NCBI RefSeq assembly: GCF_015709525.1
Contig: NZ_JADNRA010000021.1
Coordinates: 1-64,000 of the forward strand
Reading direction: 5' to 3'
Source: Methylocystis sp. L43
GTDB lineage: Bacteria; Pseudomonadota; Alphaproteobacteria; Rhizobiales; Beijerinckiaceae
Length of the DNA stretch: 64,000 bases
The notes beneath the pieces are model-generated. The model ran no database searches and was not told where the DNA came from. It saw only the letters and a list, made by a program, of their open reading frames with translations. Made by a program: the position numbers and the translations under genes. Shown here one piece after another: positions 57,505-64,000 of this stretch. Positions within the stretch are counted from its first letter, which is position 1, and every line of letters starts with the position of its first letter.

Positions 57505-57995
57505 GGCGTGTCGGCGACCCGTCGCTAAAACTCCAACAGCCGGGCGCATGGCTTTAGTTCGATCGCGCGCAATTCGCCATCTCGCGCGCCATCTCTTGGC
57601 CGCTTTGCGCAGGATCGCCGAGCGCAACGTGGCCGAGGTCGAGCGGATCGTGCGCAGCTATTTCGGCGACCGCGACGGCCTGGAGCCCATCTCCGCGAGG
57701 AATTGGCGAAGTGGCTGCGCGCGGGAACAGTCATCGTTCTCGACGCTCGGCCCGAAGATGAATTCGCTTTGGGACATTTGCCCGGCGCTCTGAACGTCCC
57801 GCTCCGCGCGCTCGAAGCGCGGCTCTCCCAACTCGATCCTTCGCAAGAGATCGTCGCCTACTGCCGCGGCGCATTCTGCGTCCTCTCCTACGAGGCCGTC
57901 GCCGTCCTGCGCGCGCGCGGCTTCAAATCGCGCCGGCTGGAGATGGTTTTCCAGAGTGGCGTTCCGCCAAAATGCCAATCGCCGTGTGCAATGAA
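57505..57995 (+). pseudogene. decayed ArsR-rhodanese regulator gene
   Basis: Pieces of an ArsR-type regulator with a C-terminal rhodanese domain lie in successive frames. The first frame gives ARHLLAALRRIAERNVAEVERIVRSYFGDRDGLEPIS; a one-base deletion near 57694 moves to REELAKWLRAGTVIVLDARPEDEFALGHLPGALNVPL, including the rhodanese loop IVAYCRGAFCVLSYEAV; a second one-base deletion near 57943 (GAGATGG for GAGGATGG) moves to the tail FPEWRSAKMPIAV. The N-terminal helix-turn-helix is missing or beyond recognition. It is not a functional gene as read. Confidence 0.72.
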
Positions 57996-58016
57996 TGACC
58001 CGGCCATTCGCCCGCG

Positions 58017-59060
58017 TCACCTAACTGGTCCCTTTTTCCTTTCCTTGTCTTCTCGAGGCAACGGCTGCCCGCCCTTGCCAATCGCCTTGGCGAACTCTTT
58101 GAGAAGGTAATCGCGTTTCGTTTCGAGCTCGGGCATGTCCGCCACGAACTGTAACACTTGGGCAGCGAGATCGCGGTCGGCTGCGCTATGAGAAACTTGC
58201 AATTCCTCGGCTTGTTGGAGATAGCCCTTTCTGATCATCGCCTGCCTTTCCCGCGTCTTTGCCTCCCAAGGGCGCGTCGAACGTTTTCCTCCCCGCGATT
58301 CCTTCACGATCTCCTCGCGGGAGAGCCGCTCCACGCGCGGCATGTCGCCGCGTTCCCTGATCACGCGAACGACGCCGCGCTCGGCTTTTCTGACTTTGCC
58401 CCGTGTCCGGCGCGGCGTCGCTTCAGCCTCGACGCCGCGCAATCGCAATTCGCCGGCGAACTGCTCGCGCCATGTCGCGAGGTCGGCCTTGCGAGGATTG
58501 AGGCGCCTCCCGTCGTAGCCGAGCGAGCGCACAGTAAGGTGGACATGTGGGTGCTCATCGTCGAGATGCTGCACAAAGACATAATCATGCTCTCCGCCGA
58601 AGGTCTCGATCGCAAAGGCGCGGACGGCGTCTTTCACGGCGACCGGGTCGGTTCCGGGCGGCATCGATAAAATGATGTTGTGAGACAACGGCCCGTCCCG
58701 ACGCCGACTGCCATCTAGTTCGGCATCGTCTGCCCACCGCTCTTGGATGTCGTGCAAACCTTGCCGCCCATGCATCACCGCGGCGGTTTCCGTTTCGGCC
58801 GTCAGTTCGCCGTTGCGGGTGATATATTCGAGATGGGATTTCAGATGAGCGACGGTCTTGGTCTTGCCGGTGATCTTGACCATCACCTCCGGCGCCTTGG
58901 CGACGATGCGCTGCAATTTGGCCCGCATGACGGGCGTGAGTTTCCGGGAGTCGGTTGGATCCGGTATTTCCCATTTCGCACGCTTCGGTCTTCGGACCGG
59001 CGTTCTCCAGACATAGGAGATCGGCGGTAGTTCGAGGTCGCGGTCGCCCTCGCTGCTCAT
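58017..59060 (-). CDS. relaxase (MOBP, VirD2/TraI-like)
   Basis: A 347-residue relaxase that nicks oriT and stays bound to the 5' end. The metal-binding motif III is YVFVQHLDDEHPHVHLTVRSLGYDGRRLNPRKADLATWREQF, with HxDxxHPHxH, as in VirD2-like enzymes; upstream PLSHNIILSMPPGTDPVAVKDAVRAFAIETF is also conserved, and HLEYITRNGEL holds the Tyr likely to act as nucleophile. The C-terminus (about 250-347) is basic. ATG 59060 overlaps the MobC stop (ATGA). It has no LPD7 or helicase domain. Together with MobC it is transcribed away from the candidate oriT at 59602-59648. Confidence 0.92.
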   Translation of the reverse strand: MSSEGDRDLELPPISYVWRTPVRRPKRAKWEIPDPTDSRKLTPVMRAKLQRIVAKAPEVMVKITGKTKTVAHLKSHLEYITRNGELTAETETAAVMHGRQGLHDIQERWADDAELDGSRRRDGPLSHNIILSMPPGTDPVAVKDAVRAFAIETFGGEHDYVFVQHLDDEHPHVHLTVRSLGYDGRRLNPRKADLATWREQFAGELRLRGVEAEATPRRTRGKVRKAERGVVRVIRERGDMPRVERLSREEIVKESRGGKRSTRPWEAKTRERQAMIRKGYLQQAEELQVSHSAADRDLAAQVLQFVADMPELETKRDYLLKEFAKAIGKGGQPLPREDKERKKGPVR

Positions 59061-59578
59061 CAACGGCCCTGCCAATAATCGGCATTTCGCTTGAGCGCGG
59101 CGCGTAGTTCGTCGAGAGCGCTCTCGATCCGCGCCGAGGCCTCTCGGATCGCTTCGGCCTCGATCCTCACCGATTGCCCAATTAGCCGGTTCAGATTGGC
59201 GGCATGAGCGATCTGGTTGATGTTGCCGCCAATGCGGTTCAGTTCGCGCGCCACGGCTCGTAGCGCCTGGCGTTCATCATGCGTCTGCTGCACCGGAAAA
59301 CCGAGCCGCGCTCGCACTAAAGACGCGATCCATTGCGTGCGGTTCATGCCGCGCTGCGCGGCGATGGTCGCTAGAAGATGCAGCTCGCTTTCGCTCAGTC
59401 TGATCGTCACCTTGCGCGAGGCGCTTGTCGGCATCATCGCACGCGCCTGCGCTCTTCCGTCGCCGACCGCTCGCTCGACGAGACGCCGCATCAAAGCGGA
59501 TTTGCCGCCTTCGGTCGCCGCCATCGCCGCGAATTTTTCAGCGAGCGCATCGTCGATATGAAATCCCAGAAACGCCAT
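59060..59578 (-). CDS. MobC/VirD1-like relaxosome protein
   Basis: A 172-residue DNA-binding accessory protein. The N-terminal part (MAFLGFHIDDALAEKFAAMAATEGGKSALMRRLVERAV) and the following KVTIRLSESELHLLATIAAQRGMNRTQWIASLVRARL look like two ribbon-helix-helix units; then comes LNRIGGNINQIAHAANL, the hallmark of MobC-like proteins. It helps the relaxase open the nick region. The ATG at 59578 is 23 bp from the candidate oriT. Confidence 0.9.
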   Translation of the reverse strand: MAFLGFHIDDALAEKFAAMAATEGGKSALMRRLVERAVGDGRAQARAMMPTSASRKVTIRLSESELHLLATIAAQRGMNRTQWIASLVRARLGFPVQQTHDERQALRAVARELNRIGGNINQIAHAANLNRLIGQSVRIEAEAIREASARIESALDELRAALKRNADYWQGR

Positions 59579-59601
59579 GCGTTTGCTTTGTCCCTTCAAA
59601 G

Positions 59602-59648
59602 GGCGAGTGTTTAAAAACGGCTGGCGGCAAGCCTATCCTGCACTCGCC
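59602..59648 (+). other. candidate oriT with MOBP nick site
   Basis: TATCCTG|C at 59634-59641 matches the YATCCTG|Y nick consensus of RK2 TraI and VirD2-type relaxases, with cleavage expected between 59640 and 59641 of the plus strand. A short imperfect hairpin (GGCTGGC/GGCAAGCC) ends just before it, and GGCGAGTG (59602-59609) pairs with CACTCGCC (59641-59648) across the site. It lies directly upstream of the mobC-relaxase operon, where oriT is expected. The strand ends at 59641 would enter the recipient first, towards parB, parA and ssb. Confidence 0.75.
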
Positions 59649-59930
59649 TTCGAAAAACACGATGCGCTCCATTTTCGATTCTCGGTACTCGATTCCGATT
59701 GGTCGCTTTGGGGGGTAGCGAGCTTTGACTAACGCAAATCGTTCGTGGGCGGCATGAAGATCGAAGCGATCTCCGGGGCCCTTTCCCTTCTTGCCCCGCG
59801 CCTTTTCCACACCCTCCGGCCTCACTACGGCGCTATTTGAAGAGCGCGTTCGGCCTCCGGGCGCTCCGCTTCGCTTCGTCCCTTCGGGATGGAAAAGCCG
59901 CTTTGCCGCTCGTTGCCTGATCGACCGCCA
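59649..59930. other. gap between oriT and the second parB
   Basis: Together with the oriT this is a 352-bp space between mobC and parB. Frames on both strands are open in parts (minus 59538-59825) but do not resemble proteins. It must carry the mobC-relaxase promoter; none stands out. Confidence 0.4.
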
Positions 59931-60920
59931 TCAGAGCGGCTCGCGCATTCGAATCTCGACGAGAGCGAGTTCGGCGAGCAACACTTGTGCTTCATCACCG
60001 TGGTCATCGAAGACGACAATCCCGAAGTGCGAGCCTCTTTTCGAAACGCGCCCAAGGATTAAGCGACCACCTCTTTGCTCATGGTGGACACGCATGATGA
60101 CCTCCGATGCAGATTTTCGCTGCGCCGCCGGAACGAACTCACCCTCAGGCAGCCCTGCTGCGCCGTGTTTCGTCTCATCCTTCGTCGGCTGAGGTAGGGG
60201 TGGTTCTCCGCGGAAAATATGTTCTGCCGGCTCTGCATCATCGTTTTGATTTGGCTTCGCAGACGCTGCTTCGATGAACGCTTCGGCTTGCGGGCGCGTA
60301 AAGGATTCATGCTGCGTGCAGAATTCCTCGACTCTTGCCGCATCTCGCTTCCACAGCTGATAGAGTTCATAAACCGCCCGAAGCGGTGACGCTGAAAGCT
60401 TATCTCGGAGCACCTGCGGCATCTGGCCAATCGATGCGTGCATGGCGACGAAACCCTTGCTCTTGGCGAGCCGTCTCGCAATGTCCTTTTGCTTTTCTCC
60501 CGCCCTGAGACGCGCCTCGATGAAAGCGGCAATCTCCGTGGCCGAAAGGTCGTCGCGCTGAATGTTTTCGACCATCTGGTCATATGGATCATCCGGCTGC
60601 CCAGCCTGAATCATGGCTTTGATGGTCCTCAGACCGGCCAAACTCGCCGCACGGAATCGGCGCGCGCCAAAAACGATGCGGTGCTTGCCGCTTTCTTGCT
60701 TTTTGGTGACGCCGATCGGTTGGAGAAGGCCGCGTTCGCGGATCGAGGCGGCCAACTCCTCGAGAGCGGCCTTGTCGAAATTGCGACGCGGCTGCCCTGG
60801 GTCCTCCTCGATTTGGCTCAAAGCGATCTCGAGCGCCGCGCCAGAGCCGACCGCGGGTTCGAGGCCCTCGAGCTCGTCGAGCAGCAAGGCAACGTCGTCG
60901 AGTTTTTGGGCGTAGCTCAT
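59931..60920 (-). CDS. ParB-family partition protein (second partition system)
   Basis: A 329-residue ParB. The nuclease-like domain has LSQIEEDPGQPRRNFDKAALEELAASIRERGLLQPIGV and HRIVFGARRFRAASLAGL; the arginine-rich CTP-binding region is represented by MVENIQRDDLSATEIAAFIEARLRAGEKQKDIARRL followed by the HTH SKGFVAMHASIGQMP. The C-terminus ends in a beta-rich domain, perhaps for DNA binding or dimerisation. The ATG at 60920 overlaps the parA stop (ATGA), so the two are one operon. It should bind the palindromes at 61790-62127. Confidence 0.92.
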   Translation of the reverse strand: MSYAQKLDDVALLLDELEGLEPAVGSGAALEIALSQIEEDPGQPRRNFDKAALEELAASIRERGLLQPIGVTKKQESGKHRIVFGARRFRAASLAGLRTIKAMIQAGQPDDPYDQMVENIQRDDLSATEIAAFIEARLRAGEKQKDIARRLAKSKGFVAMHASIGQMPQVLRDKLSASPLRAVYELYQLWKRDAARVEEFCTQHESFTRPQAEAFIEAASAKPNQNDDAEPAEHIFRGEPPLPQPTKDETKHGAAGLPEGEFVPAAQRKSASEVIMRVHHEQRGGRLILGRVSKRGSHFGIVVFDDHGDEAQVLLAELALVEIRMREPL

Positions 60921-61666
60921 GCAAGCTCCATTTTGGCGGCGAGTTTGTCGAAGACCATCCGCATTTCTCGCCCCGCCTCGCGGGCGGCTGTTTTCGGCAG
61001 GCTCCACACCGGCTTCTTCTCCGCCAGAGCCTCACCGATCGACGAGCGCTGCGGGATCACCCCGTCGAAGAGATATTTCGTTCCGAATTTCTGGATGAGG
61101 CTCTTCAGGTTGTCGCGCTGGCGCGGGGATGTCGTCTGCAGGCGGTTCGGAATCAAGCCGAGAAAATTGAGGTTAGGATTGTACTTCTGCCTGACGCCGA
61201 CGATATGCTTGAGAAGCGTCTCGATGCCGTCGATGGCGTAATCGTCGAGGTCGATCGGCGCCAGGACGAAATGACCAGCAATCAGTGCGGCGAGATTGCG
61301 CACGCCGAAAGTCGGCGGCGTGTCGATCACCGCGACGTCGTAAGATTGCGAGACGTCCTTGAGATTCGAGCAAAACTGCTGAATGATCTTTCCGTCGACC
61401 GTGAGAATTCCGCGCAAGGCAGGAGTGGCGGGCGCGACGCGGATGCCGGGCGCCGACAGCGGCGGAACAGCGACCGACCGCACGAAGAACGCGGCGGCCT
61501 CGGGCTCGCGAATCTGAGCGGAGAGCGTCGTCGTGCCGTTGCTCTGTGGGTCGAGATCGATAAAGAGGACGTGCTTTCGATGCTCCGCAAAATACCAGGC
61601 GAGGTGAACGGCGATCGTGCTCTTTCCGACGCCGCCCTTCTCGTTGTTCACGACGAGCACTTTCAC
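60917..61666 (-). CDS. ParA-family ATPase (second partition system)
   Basis: A 249-residue Soj/ParA-type ATPase without an N-terminal HTH (type Ib size). It starts with GTG and reads VKVLVVNNEKGGVGKSTIAVHLAWYF (deviant Walker A), FIDLDPQSNGTTTLS (switch I) and VAVIDTPPTFGVRNLAAL (Walker B). The C-terminal part includes LNFLGLIPNRLQTTSPRQRDNL. The open frame extends to 61828, but it would run through the first palindrome, so GTG 61666 with a GAGGG site upstream is preferred. This protein is clearly different from RepA; the plasmid thus has two ParAB systems. Confidence 0.92.
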   Translation of the reverse strand: MKVLVVNNEKGGVGKSTIAVHLAWYFAEHRKHVLFIDLDPQSNGTTTLSAQIREPEAAAFFVRSVAVPPLSAPGIRVAPATPALRGILTVDGKIIQQFCSNLKDVSQSYDVAVIDTPPTFGVRNLAALIAGHFVLAPIDLDDYAIDGIETLLKHIVGVRQKYNPNLNFLGLIPNRLQTTSPRQRDNLKSLIQKFGTKYLFDGVIPQRSSIGEALAEKKPVWSLPKTAAREAGREMRMVFDKLAAKMELA

Positions 61667-61789
61667 GAAGCTGAAGCCCTCTTCGGCTTGGGTCACGTCC
61701 GGTTCGACGAATCGGTTGCGAATCGTTGCAGCGGAGAAAACAAATCTGACGGCCCTTGCGCGACTGGGAAATTTCTCAGGGGTGGAAAT

Positions 61790-61808
61790 AAGTTTGTCTG
61801 ACAAACTT
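61790..61808. repeat. parS-like palindrome 1
   Basis: AAGTTTGTC-T-GACAAACTT is a perfect 9-bp inverted repeat with one central base, 123 bp upstream of the parA start. The same sequence recurs three more times up to 62127. Confidence 0.7.
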
Positions 61809-61875
61809 CCGGGAAGACCATCGCCCATTCCACGGAACAGATCGCTGAGCCGCAGAGCAAGGGGAGCTCTTGGCT

Positions 61876-61900
61876 CGAAAGTTTGTCTGACAAACTTTCG
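61876..61900. repeat. parS-like palindrome 2
   Basis: The same core as copy 1, here extended to a perfect 25-bp palindrome (12-bp arms CGAAAGTTTGTC around a central T). This is the best copy. Confidence 0.75.
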
Positions 61901-62042
61901 TACATGCTTCAGAGGAGGAGCAGAGGCGCGCGGAGCGCCAGGGCGCGTGACCTATTGCGCCCATTGAGTTACCGAATGCGTCTGCGACATTTGCCTGCGA
62001 ACGCCGCAACGAGAAGGGAGCCCAGGGCTTTCGATCCCAACG

Positions 62043-62059
62043 GGTTTGCCTGAGAAACT
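62043..62059. repeat. parS-like palindrome 3 (degenerate)
   Basis: GGTTTGCCTGAGAAACT keeps the GTTTG-C-CTGA-AAAC frame of the repeat with three changes from copy 1. Confidence 0.55.
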
Positions 62060-62108
62060 CGGAAGGAGCAGTTATCGCGCGCCCGGCGACCAAAGTCCCT
62101 GACGCCGG

Positions 62109-62127
62109 AAGTTTGCCTGACAAACTT
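62109..62127. repeat. parS-like palindrome 4
   Basis: AAGTTTGCCTGACAAACTT differs from copy 1 by one base (C for T at position 8). Together the four copies occupy 338 bp between parA and ssb. Confidence 0.7.
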
Positions 62128-62306
62128 CTGAGCAGCCGCCTCTGGAAAAGGACGAACGCGCAGGTCCTCGCGGTGATGCCAAGCCCTAAGCCCGCGCCCT
62201 CGGAAACGATCTTCGCCGGAAAATCGGGCCAGTTATCCGCTCGCCCGTTTTCAGAGCTGGATTGAAGTTAGCGATCGGGGCGGCGTCGGCCGCCCCGATC
62301 TTCGCG

Positions 62307-62693
62307 TCACTTGCGCTTGGCGCCTTTCTTTTGCGTCTCGGGCGCCGTGTCAGCGTCGTCCGTGTCGGACTTGTCCGTCTTGGCAGAAGCAAGGATTGAG
62401 AAGTCGTCGCAGTTGAGGTCGACGGTGTAGACCTTCTCGCCGTCCTTCTCGAAGCTTCCCTGCTTCAGCGTGCCGCGCGCCACCACGAGATCGCCGGGCT
62501 TCGCATAGTCGCGGACATATTTGCGGGCGCTCTCGCTCCAGATCGTGATTTCGTTCCAATACGGCTTGTCTTTCGTCTCGCCGTTGCGGTCTTTGTAGCC
62601 GTAGTTGGCGCAGATCGAAACGCGCGTCGTTTGCCCCACTTCACGAGCCTTGCCGATGCGGCCGAGGATCTGGAATTCCGCGAAGGTTTTCAT
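62307..62693 (-). CDS. ssb: single-stranded DNA-binding protein
   Basis: A 128-residue SSB with an OB fold: FAEFQILGRIGKAREVGQTTRVSICANYGYKDRNGETKDKPYWNEITIWSESARKYVRDYAKPGDLVVARGTLKQGSFEKDGEKVYTVDLNCDDFSIL. The tail is Asp/Thr-rich and ends in KKGAKRK, without the acidic DDDIPF tip of chromosomal SSB, as is usual for plasmid forms. GGAGAG lies four bases before the ATG at 62693. In the transfer model it is a leading-region gene that would protect incoming single strands. Confidence 0.9.
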   Translation of the reverse strand: MKTFAEFQILGRIGKAREVGQTTRVSICANYGYKDRNGETKDKPYWNEITIWSESARKYVRDYAKPGDLVVARGTLKQGSFEKDGEKVYTVDLNCDDFSILASAKTDKSDTDDADTAPETQKKGAKRK

Positions 62694-63403
62694 CTTGCTC
62701 TCCATCGTTGGGGCGCCAGCCCCGGTTGCGATGGCTGTCCGTGATGGCCGCGAAGGCGACGCCAGAACCGAAGCGCCAAAAGGCGCGAGGCCGGAGCAGA
62801 GCGGAGGACCCGAAGGCCGCGGCGATTTTGTTCCGCGCGGAATTGGCGCGCAGCGCCAAGGGGAAAATCGTCGCGGCCGCTGGGTTTTGGGCGGCGACTG
62901 CGGCCATAGGACGAAACGCCATGCAACCGGAAGCGGGCGTTCACAAGGAGAGCGATACGCAAAGACGCGGGAAATTCGGATCGTCGGAAACGCTAAGCCC
63001 TTGTGAGGCTCGGCGAGCCAGTGCTTCGATGTCAGCGGAGGCGGCAGTCCCGAGACCGTCCGGCGAAGAGAACGACAGCCCCTCTCAGGGCACGAAATCA
63101 TCTGGACGACGCGGAACGCATATAAAGTCGCGCGTTCAGACCCGCCCGATCACGATGGAGCGACGCCGATGCTGCGGGTCGAAGCGAGACGGCGATGTGA
63201 CGTCCTCGTCGACGGGAGCCGACGCTCGCTCGAAGCGATGACGCCCGAACAAAACCAATGACGGGGCGGTCGGTGCAAAAGCGGAAAACCCAAGGAGTTT
63301 AGGGAGAGCTGGATCGCGTCGGCGCCGCCCGCTGCTCATGCTCTGTCAGCGATCGGCATCGTCATCAGCGCCCCAACGCACCCGGATCGAGGCGATGGAG
63401 GCC
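62694..63403. other. 710-bp gap without a recognisable gene
   Basis: Between ssb and the radical SAM gene. The ssb frame is open upstream to 63101 on the minus strand, but that part is Pro/Arg/Ser-rich and lies before a proper ribosome binding site. Plus-strand frames (62708-63241) have the same look. The ssb promoter must be here; I see no further feature. Confidence 0.45.
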
Positions 63404-64000
63404 TTAGCGCCTAGCGATCGCGAGCGCCTCTGAAAATTCGGCGCAAGCGATTTTGCGGTCCAGCTCCGCATGCTCGCTGGCTCGATGACAGGGGCGATAC
63501 TGTCCCATGAGATTGAGGTAGGTGTCGGGCGAAATTTCCTCGGCCAAGAACCTCGTCACCGTTTTCACGCCGGAGGCTCCGTTCGGCAAGACGAGATGAC
63601 GCACAAGAAGTCCCCGTTCGGCCAGCCCGTCCGCGTTGACCACGAGGTCGCCGACCTGCCGATGCATCTCGCGCACCGCTTCCCTGTTGACGTGCACATA
63701 ATCGCGGACATGCGAGTATTTGCGCGCCAAAATCTCATCGCCATATTTCATGTCCGGCATGTAGATGTCGACGACGCCATCGAGCAGCGTGAGCGCCTCG
63801 GGACTGTCATAGCCGCTCGTGTTGTAAACGAGCGGCAGACGCAGGCCCCGCTGTGCGGCGATGTCCACCGCAGCGACGATTTGCGCGACGACATGGCTTG
63901 GCGTCACCAGATTGATGTTGTGGCAGCCGAGAGCCTGCAATCGCAGCATCGTCTCGGCGAGCTGCTCGTCGCTGGTCTCCTCGCCTTCGCCCTGCCAGGC
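63404..64000 (-). CDS. radical SAM protein (PflA-like), 3' part
   Basis: The minus-strand frame is open from the window end to a TAG at 63404-63406 and encodes at least 198 residues. It reads QGEGEETSDEQLAETMLRLQALGCHNINLVTPSHVVAQIVAAV, then LPLVYNTSGYDSPEALTLLDGVVDIYMPDMKYGDEILARKYS and GLLVRHLVLPNGASGVKTVTRFLAEE, typical of the pyruvate-formate-lyase-activase-like radical SAM proteins of unknown substrate. The CxxxCxxC cluster motif must lie in the missing N-terminal part. The C-terminus appears complete. It does not obviously belong to the plasmid transfer functions. Confidence 0.88.
   Translation of the reverse strand, partial: AWQGEGEETSDEQLAETMLRLQALGCHNINLVTPSHVVAQIVAAVDIAAQRGLRLPLVYNTSGYDSPEALTLLDGVVDIYMPDMKYGDEILARKYSHVRDYVHVNREAVREMHRQVGDLVVNADGLAERGLLVRHLVLPNGASGVKTVTRFLAEEISPDTYLNLMGQYRPCHRASEHAELDRKIACAEFSEALAIARR

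Noticed and set aside
59538-59825. 95-residue minus-strand ORF across the oriT region
   Set aside because: It overlaps the mobC start and the nick region and has no family likeness; the DNA is better explained as oriT.
1-64000. CRISPR array
   Set aside because: The only regular repeats are the four palindromes at 61.8-62.1 kb and the three at 4.4 kb; spacing and number do not fit CRISPR, and no cas gene is present.

Overview
The window is a piece of a high-GC alphaproteobacterial (Rhizobiales/Hyphomicrobiales type) plasmid. The evidence is a complete repABC replication and partition operon (about 7.3-11.1 kb, minus strand), families typical of large rhizobial and methylotroph plasmids (DUF1403, plasmid ScpB, DUF2493, a strawberry-notch helicase-methylase, DUF7007, a large ParB-like protein), a complete VirB/VirD4 type IV secretion locus, and a VirD2/TraI-like relaxase with a recognisable oriT nick site. 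No gene in the window fixes the genus.

Layout. 0-2.2 kb: the 3' end of an IS630 transposase, a hypothetical gene, and the 3' half of a tRNA-Glu gene, which looks like an attachment-site scar. 2.2-6.9 kb: ScpB, DUF1403, a divergent tyrosine recombinase behind a region rich in palindromes and 44-45 bp spaced repeats, then a HigBA-like toxin-antitoxin pair with a palindromic operator and a DUF433 protein. 7.3-11.1 kb: repC, repB and repA with the antisense RNA between repB and repC and a hairpin that covers the repC ribosome binding site. 11.4-24.8 kb: plasmid backbone genes (DUF2493, DUF2269/MarR, DUF2786, Toprim, giant helicase-methylase, DUF7007, large ParB-like protein).

25.1-41.5 kb is a dense anti-phage island: a one-protein type IIG restriction enzyme; an AbiV-like protein with a HEPN-like zinc-ribbon partner; an XRE/ImmA-IrrE pair; a four-gene ubiquitin-like conjugation operon (multiubiquitin, E2-like, JAB-E1 fusion, DUF6527); an AbiJ-like HEPN protein; an AbiEi/AbiEii pair; and a four-gene cassette built on a QueC-like enzyme with an ImmA/IrrE regulator and a PIN nuclease. 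The ubiquitin-like operon, whose E2 has no cysteine at all and whose E1 carries serines where related enzymes often carry cysteines, and the QueC cassette are the most interesting systems here.

41.7-64 kb is the transfer region: an AHL-type LuxR regulator, virB1-like to virB11 and virD4, an LPD7 protein, a ParA-like ATPase, a decayed ArsR-rhodanese gene, relaxase and MobC transcribed away from a candidate oriT (nic TATCCTG|C at 59640/59641), then a second parAB pair with four copies of a 19-bp palindrome upstream (candidate centromere), an SSB in what would be the leading region, and a truncated radical SAM gene at the end. GGGNAGGG octamers (the E. coli FtsK-orienting motif) lie almost all on the minus strand left of repA and all on the plus strand from 12 to 30 kb, as expected if they diverge from the repABC origin.
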